NCBI RefSeq assembly: GCF_934617235.1
Contig: NZ_CAKTTZ010000030.1
Coordinates: 1 to 31,186 of the forward strand
Direction: 5' to 3'
Source: an uncultured Ellagibacter sp.
GTDB taxonomy: Bacteria > Actinomycetota > Coriobacteriia > Coriobacteriales > Eggerthellaceae
Length of the DNA: 31,186 bases
The translations under genes were made by a program, and so were the position numbers. The notes beneath the pieces are model-generated. The model saw nothing but the letters and a program-made list of their open reading frames with translations. It had not been told where the DNA came from and ran no database searches. This document shows positions 1 through 7,370 of the stretch, in pieces; the first letter of the stretch is position 1, and every line of letters starts with the position of its first letter.

Positions 1-2
1 AC

Positions 3-68
3 CTCGAATGCGGCGACGCCATGGTCTACTGGACCAGGCAGATCGCCGACATGTCAACGGTGGTTTAA
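3..68 (+). CDS. C-terminal end of an unidentified protein (5' truncated by window edge)
   Basis: The third plus-strand frame is open from the first base and ends at a TAA at 66-68, giving about 21 residues that end in ADMSTVV. The residue mix (GDAMVYW, then RQIADM) looks protein-like, but the piece is too short to assign to a family. The stop lies 19 bp before a 141-bp inverted-repeat element, consistent with that element sitting just after a gene. It could also be a chance open frame. Confidence 0.3.
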   Translation, partial: LECGDAMVYWTRQIADMSTVV

Positions 69-87
69 CATAGAGACGGGTGGGGGG

Positions 88-228
88 TGGACAAAATTCG
101 TCGATATGTGAGTCCTCGGGCTCGCAGGTGACCGCTCGCTCGCGCTTCCGCCGGCATTTGCCCAGGTCAGATTTTTCGAAATGAAGTTAGCCTTCTGACA
201 CTCCTCACATATCGACCTTTTATGTCCA
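88..228. repeat. 141-bp inverted-repeat element, copy 1 (MITE-like or structured intergenic repeat)
   Basis: The ends are imperfect inverted repeats of about 25 bp: positions 88-112 begin TGGACAAAATTCG and end CGATATGTGAG, and 204-228 are the matching reverse complement with about four mismatches. A second copy at 15971-16111 has exactly the same length. Both carry the 9-mer CCCAGGTCA at the same offset (bases 74-82 of the element), inside a 19-bp conserved core at 151-169. No coding frame spans it and no target-site duplication is obvious. It is either a non-autonomous mobile element or a conserved structured DNA/RNA element. Confidence 0.8.
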
Positions 229-309
229 CGGCGGGCCGAAATCGGAAGAGAACGCACATGCTTGATACTTCCAGCATGCCTGCCCAAAAGGAGAATGCGA
301 GAAGCGAGT

Positions 310-483
310 CTCGCGAGACGAAGGAGGACGCAGTTCAACGAGCCTCGCGAAACGAAAGGGGATGTTGCCCCGTGCGACCTCGCGAAACAAGGAGAGTCGC
401 GGCCCCGTGCAATCCGCGCGAAAAAAGGATCGCACGACCCCGCTGGAACCTCGAAACATGAAAGGGCGCGGCCCCGTGGGAAC
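310..483. repeat. Five degenerate ~35-bp tandem repeats downstream of nifJ
   Basis: Units start at about 310, 344, 379, 415 and 450 and are 34-36 bp long. The shared pattern is a CTCGCGAAAC-like start, an AAAGGAG-like middle and a CCCCGTGCAAC-like end. Units 2, 3 and 4 share CCCCGT or CCCCGC at the same place, and units 1-3 share the CTCGCGA start. The last unit merges into the nifJ terminator hairpin, so the array may have grown by duplication of a terminator-like unit. There are no unique spacers, so it is not a CRISPR array. Confidence 0.7.
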
Positions 484-490
484 CGCGCCC
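464..490 (-). terminator. Rho-independent terminator of nifJ
   Basis: An 8-bp GC stem (GGGCGCGG at 464-471, CCGCGCCC at 483-490) with an 11-nt loop lies 38 bp past the nifJ stop. Read on the minus strand, the stem is followed by TTTCATGTTT. It forms the last unit of the 35-bp repeat array. Confidence 0.75.
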
Positions 491-528
491 TCCTTGCGCG
501 CTGCGATTATGCGAGCTATTCCGCCTTG

Positions 529-3500
529 TTAGTCCTCGGCGTAGAGCTCCTTCAGCTTCACCAGATGGTTGTAGCGATCGATTGCCGCTTCCTCGTTGCG
601 CTCGAAGAGCTCGGCTGCGCGATCGGGGAACTCGCGCGTCAGGCGGCTGTAGCGCGCCTCGTTCATAAGGAAGTCCTGGTAACCGCCAGCAGGCTCCTTG
701 CAATCGAGCGTGAACTTCTTGCCCGCGGGTGCCGCGGGGTTGTAACGGAAGAGGTTCCAGTATCCGCAGTCGACGGCCTTCTTCATCTCTTCCTGGCAAT
801 TCTTCATGCCGCCTTTGATGGCGTGCATCTCGCAGGGAGAGTAGCCGATAATGAGCGACGGTCCCGGATAGGCCTCCGCTTCGGCGATAGCCTTGATCGT
901 CTGCGCCGGCTTCGCGCCCATGGCGACCTGAGCCACGTACACATAGCCGTATTGCATGGCGATCTCGGCGAGGCTCTTCTTGGCGATGTTCTTGCCCGCC
1001 GCCGCGAACTGCGCGACCTGGCCGATGTTGGAAGCCTTGGACGCCTGTCCGCCAGTGTTGGAATACACCTCGGTGTCGAAGACGAACACGTTCACGTCCT
1101 CGCCGGATGCGAGCACATGGTCGAGTCCGCCGTAGCCGATATCATAGGCCCAGCCGTCGCCGCCGAAGATCCAGATGGACTTCTTGGCGAGGTAATCCTT
1201 GTTCGCGAGGATCTTCGTCGCAAGCGCGGCCGCTTCCCCTTCGCCTTCCGCAAGCTTCTCAAGCTCGGCCACATAAGCAGTGGAAACTTCCTTCGTCGTT
1301 GCGGAGTCGTCACGCGCATCGAGCCATGCCTGCGCCGCGGCGGCCACGCTCTCGGGCACACCGGCAGCAAGCAGCTGCTCGGTCTGCTCGATTACCATCT
1401 GGCGCACGGCGGTATGACCCTGCAGCATGCCGAAGCCATGCTCGGCGTTGTCCTCGAACAGCGAGTTCGCCCAAGCCGGGCCGCGGCCTTCCTTGTTCAC
1501 CGTATACGGCGAGGTCGCCGCGGGGCCGCCCCAAATCGAGGAGCAGCCGGTCGCGTTCGAAATGAACATGCGGTCGCCGAACAGCTGGGTGACCAGGCGC
1601 GCATAAGAGGTCTCGGCGCAACCCGCGCAGGAGCCTGAGAACTCGAGCAGCGGCTGCTTGAACTGGCTGCCCTTCACGGTGTTGTCCTGCACCTCGGGCT
1701 TGTCGGCAACCTTCGCCACGCAGTAATCGAACACGTCCTGCTCGGCGAGTTCGCCCTCGGCACCGACCATGGAAAGCGAGTCGGTGGGGCACACGCCGAC
1801 GCAGACGCCGCAGCCCATGCAGTCGAGCGGCGAGATGGCGAGCGTGTAGCGATACGCGTCCTTGAGCTTGCCCTTCATGGGGATGGCCACAAGGTTCTCA
1901 GGCGCAGCGGCGATTTCCTCGTCGGTGAGCGCATAGGGGCGGATCGTGGCGTGCGGGCACACGAACGAGCACTGGTTGCACTGGATGCACGTGGAGGAAT
2001 CCCACTTGGGAACGCTCACGGCGACACCGCGCTTCTCGTAGGCGGAAGCGCCCTGCTCGAACTGGCCGTCCTCATGGCCGACGAACGCGGACACGGGCAG
2101 CGAATCGCCGTCCATGCGGCCGACGGGCTCCATGATCTCGCGAACCTGCTTGACGAGCTCGGGCTTGCCCTCAAGCTCGGGGGCGGCCACATCGCCTGCG
2201 GCATTCGCCCAATCAGCGGGAACGTCGATCTTCACGAACGCGGTTGCGCCAGCGTCGATCGCCTTATGGTTCATGTCAACGACGGCCTGGCCCTTCTTCA
2301 GGTACGACTTCGTCGCCGCATCCTTCATGTACTGGATGGCCTCGGTCTGCGGAAGCACGCCGGCAAGCGAGAAGAACGCCGACTGCAGGATGGTGTTCGT
2401 GCGCTTGCCCATGCCGATCTCGATGGCAAGGTCGATCGCATTGATCGTGTAGAGCTGCACGTCGTTTTCCGCGATGTAGCGCTTGGCGTCGGCAGAAAGA
2501 TGATGCGCGAGCTCCTCAGGCGTCCACTGGCAGTTGATCATGAAGATGCCGCCTGGCTTCACGTCCTTCACGATGGGGAAGTTCTTCGTGATATAGCTGG
2601 GGTTATGGCATGCAACAAAGTCTGCCTTATTAATATAGTAAGGGCTGCGGATCGGGCTGTCGCCGAAGCGAAGATGCGAGATCGTCACGCCGCCCGTCTT
2701 CTTGGAGTCGTACTGGAAGTAAGCCTGCACGTACTTGTCGGTATGGTCGCCGATGATCTTGATGGAGTTCTTGTTCGCGCCGACCGTGCCGTCGCCGCCC
2801 AAGCCCCAGAACTTGCACTCGATGGTTCCCGGCGCCGCGGTGTTCGGGCAGTTGGGATCCTCGGGCAAGGAAAGATTGGTCACGTCGTCGACGATGCCGA
2901 TGGTGAACTGGCGACGAGGCTCGCCCTTCGCAAGCTCGGAGAACACGGCGAACGCGGACGCGGGCGGGGTGTCCTTGGAGCCCAGGCCGTAGCGGCCGCC
3001 GACGACGGTGATGCCCGAGCGACCCTCGATGGCAAGCGCATTCAGGACGTCCATGTACAGAGGCTCGCCAACGCTACCCGGCTCCTTCGTGCGGTCGAGC
3101 ACGGCGATCTTCTTCACCGTTTCGGGGAGGGCTTCCACGAACTTGCTTGTGACGAACGGGCGGTACAGGCGCACCTTCACCAGGCCCACCTTCTCGCCGT
3201 GGGCGTTGAGGTAGTCGATGACCTCCTCGGCAACGTCGCAGAACGAGCCCATGGCCACGATCACGCGGTCGGCGTCGGGCGCGCCGTAGTAGTTGAACAG
3301 CTCGTAGTTGGTACCGAGCTTGGCGTTGATCTGGTGCATGTAGTCTTCCACGATGGCGGGAAGCTCATCGTAGAAGGAGTTGCATGCCTCGCGGTGCTGG
3401 AAGAAGATATCGCCGTTCTCGTGCGAACCGCGCATGGAGGGGCGCTCGGGGTTGAGCGAGTGGTCGCGGAATGCCTGCACCGCGTCCATGTCGCACATGT

Positions 3501-4077
3501 CGGCCAGATCGGCGTAATCCCAGCATGCGACCTTCTGGACCTCGTGCGAGGTGCGGAAGCCGTCGAAGAAATTCAAGAACGGGACGCGTCCCTTGATAGC
3601 GGCCAAGTGCGCCACTGGGGCCAAGTCCATGATTTCCTGCACGTTGCCCTCGGCGAGCATGGCGAAACCGGTCTGGCGGCAGGCCATGACGTCGGAGTGA
3701 TCGCCAAAGATGTTCAGGGCCTGGGTTGCCACGGTGCGGGCAGACACGTGCAAGACGCCGGGAAGGAGCTCGCCTGCCATCTTGTACATGTTGGGGATCA
3801 TGAGAAGCAGACCCTGGGATGCGGTGTAGGACGTGGTAAGCGCGCCAGCCGCGAGCGAGCCGTGCATCGTGCCCGAGGCGCCGCCTTCCGACTGCATCTC
3901 GCACACCTTCACGCGCGTGCCGAAGATGTTCTTCCTACCCTGGGCGGACCACTGATCGACCAGGTCAGCCATGGGGCTCGACGGTGTGATGGGATAAATT
4001 CCCGCCACTTCGGTGAACGCATAGGAAACGTACGCCGCCGCGGAGTTGCCGTCCATCGACTTGAATTCTCGTGCCAT
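529..4077 (-). CDS. nifJ: Pyruvate:ferredoxin (flavodoxin) oxidoreductase, single-chain
   Basis: This 1182-residue protein has the usual length of one-chain POR. It oxidises pyruvate with CoA to acetyl-CoA and CO2, passing electrons to ferredoxin in the cytoplasm of anaerobes. The N-terminal domain carries the YPITPSSPMADLVDQW motif, with a Glu in EMQSEGG. Two 4Fe-4S motifs appear near residues 696 (CIQCNQC...CP) and 752 (CMGCGVC...CP). A proximal-cluster CAGC lies near 815, and the thiamine diphosphate motif runs from GDGWAYDIG (about 970) to NTGGQ. I chose the ATG at 4075-4077 because GAGGAGAG lies just upstream and the protein then begins MAREFKSMDG, like other family members. An in-frame start 31 codons earlier has no ribosome site. 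The gene could consume pyruvate made by the nearby lyase. Confidence 0.97.
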   Translation of the reverse strand: MAREFKSMDGNSAAAYVSYAFTEVAGIYPITPSSPMADLVDQWSAQGRKNIFGTRVKVCEMQSEGGASGTMHGSLAAGALTTSYTASQGLLLMIPNMYKMAGELLPGVLHVSARTVATQALNIFGDHSDVMACRQTGFAMLAEGNVQEIMDLAPVAHLAAIKGRVPFLNFFDGFRTSHEVQKVACWDYADLADMCDMDAVQAFRDHSLNPERPSMRGSHENGDIFFQHREACNSFYDELPAIVEDYMHQINAKLGTNYELFNYYGAPDADRVIVAMGSFCDVAEEVIDYLNAHGEKVGLVKVRLYRPFVTSKFVEALPETVKKIAVLDRTKEPGSVGEPLYMDVLNALAIEGRSGITVVGGRYGLGSKDTPPASAFAVFSELAKGEPRRQFTIGIVDDVTNLSLPEDPNCPNTAAPGTIECKFWGLGGDGTVGANKNSIKIIGDHTDKYVQAYFQYDSKKTGGVTISHLRFGDSPIRSPYYINKADFVACHNPSYITKNFPIVKDVKPGGIFMINCQWTPEELAHHLSADAKRYIAENDVQLYTINAIDLAIEIGMGKRTNTILQSAFFSLAGVLPQTEAIQYMKDAATKSYLKKGQAVVDMNHKAIDAGATAFVKIDVPADWANAAGDVAAPELEGKPELVKQVREIMEPVGRMDGDSLPVSAFVGHEDGQFEQGASAYEKRGVAVSVPKWDSSTCIQCNQCSFVCPHATIRPYALTDEEIAAAPENLVAIPMKGKLKDAYRYTLAISPLDCMGCGVCVGVCPTDSLSMVGAEGELAEQDVFDYCVAKVADKPEVQDNTVKGSQFKQPLLEFSGSCAGCAETSYARLVTQLFGDRMFISNATGCSSIWGGPAATSPYTVNKEGRGPAWANSLFEDNAEHGFGMLQGHTAVRQMVIEQTEQLLAAGVPESVAAAAQAWLDARDDSATTKEVSTAYVAELEKLAEGEGEAAALATKILANKDYLAKKSIWIFGGDGWAYDIGYGGLDHVLASGEDVNVFVFDTEVYSNTGGQASKASNIGQVAQFAAAGKNIAKKSLAEIAMQYGYVYVAQVAMGAKPAQTIKAIAEAEAYPGPSLIIGYSPCEMHAIKGGMKNCQEEMKKAVDCGYWNLFRYNPAAPAGKKFTLDCKEPAGGYQDFLMNEARYSRLTREFPDRAAELFERNEEAAIDRYNHLVKLKELYAED

Positions 4078-4546
4078 GCTCACTCTCCTCAGATAATTAC
4101 GGAAGGGCAAAGGCGCATGAGGCGTGCCCCCTGCGCCCTCGTGCACAATCTCGTCTGTTCTTATAGACATTCACGAATACTAGCAGTGCGAGCGCACTCC
4201 ACCCGCCTGCAGCGGGAAACGGCGCTTGCAAGGGTTGTTACGCTTCGGTAAATGGGCGCGGCGGGACACGCAGACGAGCGAACGAGGCGTCGGGAGGGAT
4301 GTTTAGGGGACAGGAAGGAACCTCTGAAGCCCTTCGTCGCTGGTCAAACGTGACTGATTAGGTAACAGTGCGCAGAATTGTCCCCCTTAGCCCAACGTTA
4401 CAACTTTCGAACAAGATGCTTCAAATCCTTTACTATCTCTTTATTTATCGAGCGTCTTCGAAGATAATGTGAGACGTTCGTGTGCAAAGGAAGGCGCACG
4501 AGCGTACGGGGGTCGTCCCCGAACGATAAAAGTTGGAGGGTAATTC
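4078..4546. promoter_or_regulatory. Divergent control region between nifJ and the solute-binding protein gene
   Basis: This 469-bp gap has no credible gene. For nifJ (minus strand) a TATAAG-type -10 lies at 4160-4165. The interrupted palindrome AGTGCG-AG-CGCACT at 4185-4198 would overlap its -35 position, so it could be an operator; the -35 itself (CACTGC) is poor. For the plus-strand gene I see an AT-rich stretch around 4400-4450 (TACTAT at 4431-4436) without a convincing -35, a short GGGG/CCCC hairpin near 4510, and a good GGAGGG ribosome site at 4533-4538. Confidence 0.35.
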
Positions 4547-6163
4547 ATGGAACAAGTGAAACTCACTCGTCGCTCCTTCGTCGCCGGCGCCACTGCCGCA
4601 GGCGCACTCGCCGCACTTTCGCTGACCGGCTGCGGTGGCGGATCGAGCGAGAAGAAGTCTGACGACGCGAAGTCAGACGGCACTGCCAAGGGTGGCGGCA
4701 CCATCGTCGCTGCGTGCAGCTACAAGAACGCCAACTACAACCCCATCGGCGCAAGCTCCGCCCTCATGCTCCCCGCAATCCAGCACTGCCTCGAGGGCCT
4801 CTATGAGCTCAACTACTTCAGCGGCAAGACCGAAGCTGCCCTCGCAGCCGGCGAGCCGACGAAGGTTTCCGACACCGAGTACGAGGTCGCGCTTCGTCAG
4901 GGCGCTAAGTACTCAGACGGCACCGAAGTGACCGCCGACGACGTCGTCGCCGTGGTCGAGGCCAACAAGGCTAACGCAACCTATAAGGACATGCTCTCCT
5001 TCATCGACGAAGTGACCGCCAAGGACGCCTCCACGGTTTCCTTCAAGCTGGCCTATCCTTCGGTCGACAGCGACAGCCTGCTCAAAGAGCGCCTGTCCCT
5101 GTGCCGCGTGTTCCCGGCAAGCGAAATCACCAAGGAATCCATGCCCACCCCGCCGATCGGGTCCGGCGCTTGGGCCTTCGGCGAGTGCAACGGCGAGGAC
5201 GGCGGCGAGCTCAACTTCACGCCGAACGCCAACTACAACGGCGCAAAGCCGGCAAACGCTGACGCCATGCAGTGGCTCGTCCGCGTCGACAACACCGCTC
5301 GCGTGACCGCCCTTCAGGAAGGCACCGCCGTCGCTGGCGAGAACATCCCGTTCGCAAACAGCGACCAGCTCGTAAACGCCGGCGTCACCGTCGACAGCGT
5401 CAGCAGCTACGGCATCGGCTTCCTCATGTTCAACTGCCAGAAGGCGCCCTTCAACGACAAGCGCGTTCGTCAGGCCTTCTTCTACGCCATCGACTACGAC
5501 AAGCTCATCTCCAACCAGCTCGGCGGCCAGGCAGAGACGCTCACGTCCTACCTGCCGAAGGACAACCCGGCCTACCACGAGGCTTCCACCGTCTACAAGT
5601 ACGACCCCGAGAAGGCGAAGTCCCTGCTCAAGGAAGCGGGCCAGGAGAATCTCTCCTTCACGCTCCTCGTCATCGACAACTGGATCAAGGACCTCGCGGC
5701 TCAGATTCAGCAGGATCTCCAGGCAGTCGGCCTGACCTGCACGCTCGACGTCCAGGCTGCCCCCTACCCGGCGCTCGCCGCAAAGGAAGACGATTCCGTG
5801 CTTGATTACGACGTGTTCCTGGCACCTGGCGACGTGTCCTGCTTCGGCACCAACGCCGACGTGCATCTGGCCTGGTTCTACGGCGAGAACACCGACTGGT
5901 GCCAGGGCCGTACCTGCTGGGCGAAGGCCGGCGACGGCAAGTGCACCGAATTCAACCAGTACCTCGACGAGGCACGCAAGGCCACCGATTCCGGCGCTCG
6001 CCAGGAAGCCTACAACAAGTGCTTCGACATCATCGCCGAGGAAGTGCCTCTGTACCCGCTGTTCCACAAGAAGGTCCTCACCGGCTACTGGGCGGACAAG
6101 ATCGAAGGCTTCGAGCCCAGCCCGACCACCGGTCTGTACTTCCAGAACGCTAAGCTTAAGTAA
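4547..6163 (+). CDS. ABC transporter solute-binding lipoprotein, family 5; candidate sialic acid binding protein
   Basis: This 538-residue protein binds a substrate outside the membrane and hands it to the permeases encoded downstream. The N-terminus has a twin-arginine signal (LTRRSFVAG) followed by a hydrophobic stretch and a lipobox LTGC with Cys29, so it is probably a Tat-exported lipoprotein. A Gly/Ser/Lys/Asp linker precedes the SBP_bac_5 fold (peptide/nickel class), including a region like LRQGAKYSDGTEVTADDV. Family 5 usually binds peptides. I infer sialic acid here because nan and nag genes follow and because the next transporter genes have the SiaEFGI-like layout. A terminator follows at once, which could make the binding protein more abundant than the permeases. 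Peptide uptake remains possible. Confidence 0.85.
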   Translation: MEQVKLTRRSFVAGATAAGALAALSLTGCGGGSSEKKSDDAKSDGTAKGGGTIVAACSYKNANYNPIGASSALMLPAIQHCLEGLYELNYFSGKTEAALAAGEPTKVSDTEYEVALRQGAKYSDGTEVTADDVVAVVEANKANATYKDMLSFIDEVTAKDASTVSFKLAYPSVDSDSLLKERLSLCRVFPASEITKESMPTPPIGSGAWAFGECNGEDGGELNFTPNANYNGAKPANADAMQWLVRVDNTARVTALQEGTAVAGENIPFANSDQLVNAGVTVDSVSSYGIGFLMFNCQKAPFNDKRVRQAFFYAIDYDKLISNQLGGQAETLTSYLPKDNPAYHEASTVYKYDPEKAKSLLKEAGQENLSFTLLVIDNWIKDLAAQIQQDLQAVGLTCTLDVQAAPYPALAAKEDDSVLDYDVFLAPGDVSCFGTNADVHLAWFYGENTDWCQGRTCWAKAGDGKCTEFNQYLDEARKATDSGARQEAYNKCFDIIAEEVPLYPLFHKKVLTGYWADKIEGFEPSPTTGLYFQNAKLK

Positions 6164-6194
6164 GCTCGCCTAAAAGCCTGCTTCATCTTGCACG

Positions 6195-6225
6195 AAAGCC
6201 CGCCTCCCCAGGCGGGCTTTTTGTT
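6195..6225 (+). terminator. Rho-independent terminator after the solute-binding protein gene
   Basis: A perfect 11-bp stem (AAAGCCCGCCT at 6195-6205, AGGCGGGCTTT at 6210-6220) with a CCCC loop is followed by TT G TT. It lies 32 bp past the stop codon and separates the binding protein gene from the rest of the transport genes. Confidence 0.9.
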
Positions 6226-6260
6226 GCGAAACAACCGCGAAACGCGGAAAGCAGGCAAGC

Positions 6261-6303
6261 GCAACTATACTGGTTGCATTGCATTCGAAAGAGGGAGGAA
6301 AGG
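6261..6303 (+). promoter_or_regulatory. Possible promoter, operator and ribosome site of the SGNH hydrolase gene
   Basis: A TATACT -10 element lies at 6266-6271 inside the inverted repeat GCAAC-N7-GTTGC (6261-6265 and 6273-6277), which could be an operator covering the -10. The -35 region is not recognisable. The purine-rich GAGGGAGGAAAGGG just before the ATG at 6312 supports that start. Confidence 0.35.
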
Positions 6304-6311
6304 GTTTACGC

Positions 6312-7211
6312 ATGAAGCGACTTTTTTCAGTGTACGGGGACTCCATCAGCACCTTCGAAGGAGTGACCCCCGATGGCTGGAGCATTTTTTATACGGGCGA
6401 ACAACGCGAGGCAACAGGGGTGCAAACGCCCGCCGACACCTGGTGGATGCAGGTCATCAACCACTTCGGCGGCGAGCTTCTCGCGAATGCGGCCTGGTCG
6501 GGCTGTGTGTGCGAGGGTAATGTGTTTCCCCAAGGAGCAAGCGAGCGCCGCATCGCCGCACTCGAGCGAGATGGGAAGGCACCTGACGATATTCTCGTCT
6601 ACATCGGCATCAACGACTACGGATGGGGGTCGGCGTACGCGCAGATCTGCGGCGGGTCGCCGAACGCGCCGGCCGAACTTGTGGCAAGCTGCCCCGACAA
6701 GGGGAAGGTCGCGGGGCTCGCGCCCAACGGTGCAGTCGAGAAGTTCGCGGCATCGTATCGCAGCATGCTTCATACCATGCACGAGAAGTGGCCTGAAGCC
6801 CACATCTGGGCCGCAACCCTTCTCCCCGGACGCGTGAAGTGCGCGAAGAAGTCGACCTCGCCTCGATGGTTTCGCGGCATCTGCGTCGACGAGTACAGCA
6901 AGGCCATCCTTAACGCCGCAGCCGACGAGCCCAACTGCACGCCCGTCGACGCAGCGGCCCTCGGCTTCGACTACGAGGCGATCGATGGCACGCACCCCAC
7001 GAAGCGCGGCATGAAGCAACTTGCAGCGATGTACATCAAGGCCATGGAAAATTCCTGCCCCACCCTCCCCCACACCCCCTACGAGGGAAGCGAGCTGCTC
7101 ACCGACGACATGCGAACCGTCGAGTTCTGCACGAAGCCTTGCGTCGGATGCGAATACGCGAAGGGCACGGGCAACAACTGGTGGCACGTTTGCGAGAAAC
7201 AACTGCAGTAA
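6312..7211 (+). CDS. SGNH/GDSL-family hydrolase; candidate cytosolic sialate O-acetylesterase
   Basis: This 299-residue protein has the SGNH layout: block I YGDSIS with Ser11 as nucleophile, block III IGINDYG with Asn101, and block V DGTHPT with Asp225 and His228. There is no signal peptide, so it should act in the cytoplasm on a small ester. It sits between the binding protein and the permease of a transporter that I link to sialic acid, so removing acetyl esters from imported O-acetylated sialic acid is a reasonable guess. The C-terminal 25 residues hold four cysteines (in CTKPCVGC and HVCEK), unusual for the family and perhaps metal-binding. An ATG 11 codons upstream is in frame, but the ribosome site fits 6312. 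Family call firm; substrate is inference. Confidence 0.85.
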   Translation: MKRLFSVYGDSISTFEGVTPDGWSIFYTGEQREATGVQTPADTWWMQVINHFGGELLANAAWSGCVCEGNVFPQGASERRIAALERDGKAPDDILVYIGINDYGWGSAYAQICGGSPNAPAELVASCPDKGKVAGLAPNGAVEKFAASYRSMLHTMHEKWPEAHIWAATLLPGRVKCAKKSTSPRWFRGICVDEYSKAILNAAADEPNCTPVDAAALGFDYEAIDGTHPTKRGMKQLAAMYIKAMENSCPTLPHTPYEGSELLTDDMRTVEFCTKPCVGCEYAKGTGNNWWHVCEKQLQ

Positions 7212-7240
7212 CGCTATCGGATTTATGCGCTTGCAATAAT

Positions 7241-7274
7241 TAACGGTCTTTGATATGGAACCGACCGTTATAAT
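7241..7274 (+). promoter_or_regulatory. Promoter with candidate operator upstream of the permease genes
   Basis: A consensus TATAAT lies at 7269-7274. The perfect 8-bp inverted repeat TAACGGTC (7241-7248) and GACCGTTA (7263-7270), with a 14-bp spacer, covers the -35 zone and touches the -10. The -35 itself is weak (TCTTTG at 16 bp, or TTGATA at a short 13 bp), as at promoters controlled by a bound regulator. No regulator gene is in the window. Confidence 0.6.
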
Positions 7275-7297
7275 GCTAGGTTGGCAATTCTTGGGCG

Positions 7298-7320
7298 CGG
7301 CACCGCTCGGAGAGGTGCCG
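7298..7320 (+). promoter_or_regulatory. Hairpin in the leader of the permease operon
   Basis: CGGCACC (7298-7304) pairs with GGTGCCG (7314-7320) across a 9-nt loop, followed by AACGTTATTTTA. It lies about 20 bp after the -10 and 50 bp before the GTG start. It could be an attenuator or an mRNA-stabilising 5' hairpin. The T-run is too broken to call it a terminator. Confidence 0.45.
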
Positions 7321-7370
7321 AACGTTATTTTAGGGTGCTCTCACGAGCAGAAACTGAAAGGAGGGGACAA

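Noticed and set aside
310..483. Possible CRISPR array
   Set aside because: Units follow one another without unique spacers and are degenerate; no cas genes are near.
4078..4170. Longer nifJ start giving 1213 residues
   Set aside because: The 31-residue extension has no ribosome site and is absent from the usual family N-terminus. The ATG at 4077 has GAGGAGAG.
1951..4251. 766-codon plus-strand open frame opposite nifJ (and a 458-codon one at 262-1638)
   Set aside because: Both lie antisense to nifJ, which has complete family motifs. Their His/Arg/Ala/Leu-rich composition is typical of shadows in GC-rich genes, and no ribosome site or family feature is present.
4913..6067. 384-codon minus-strand frame opposite the solute-binding protein gene
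   Set aside because: The plus-strand gene has a signal, lipobox, ribosome site and terminator. The antisense frame has none.
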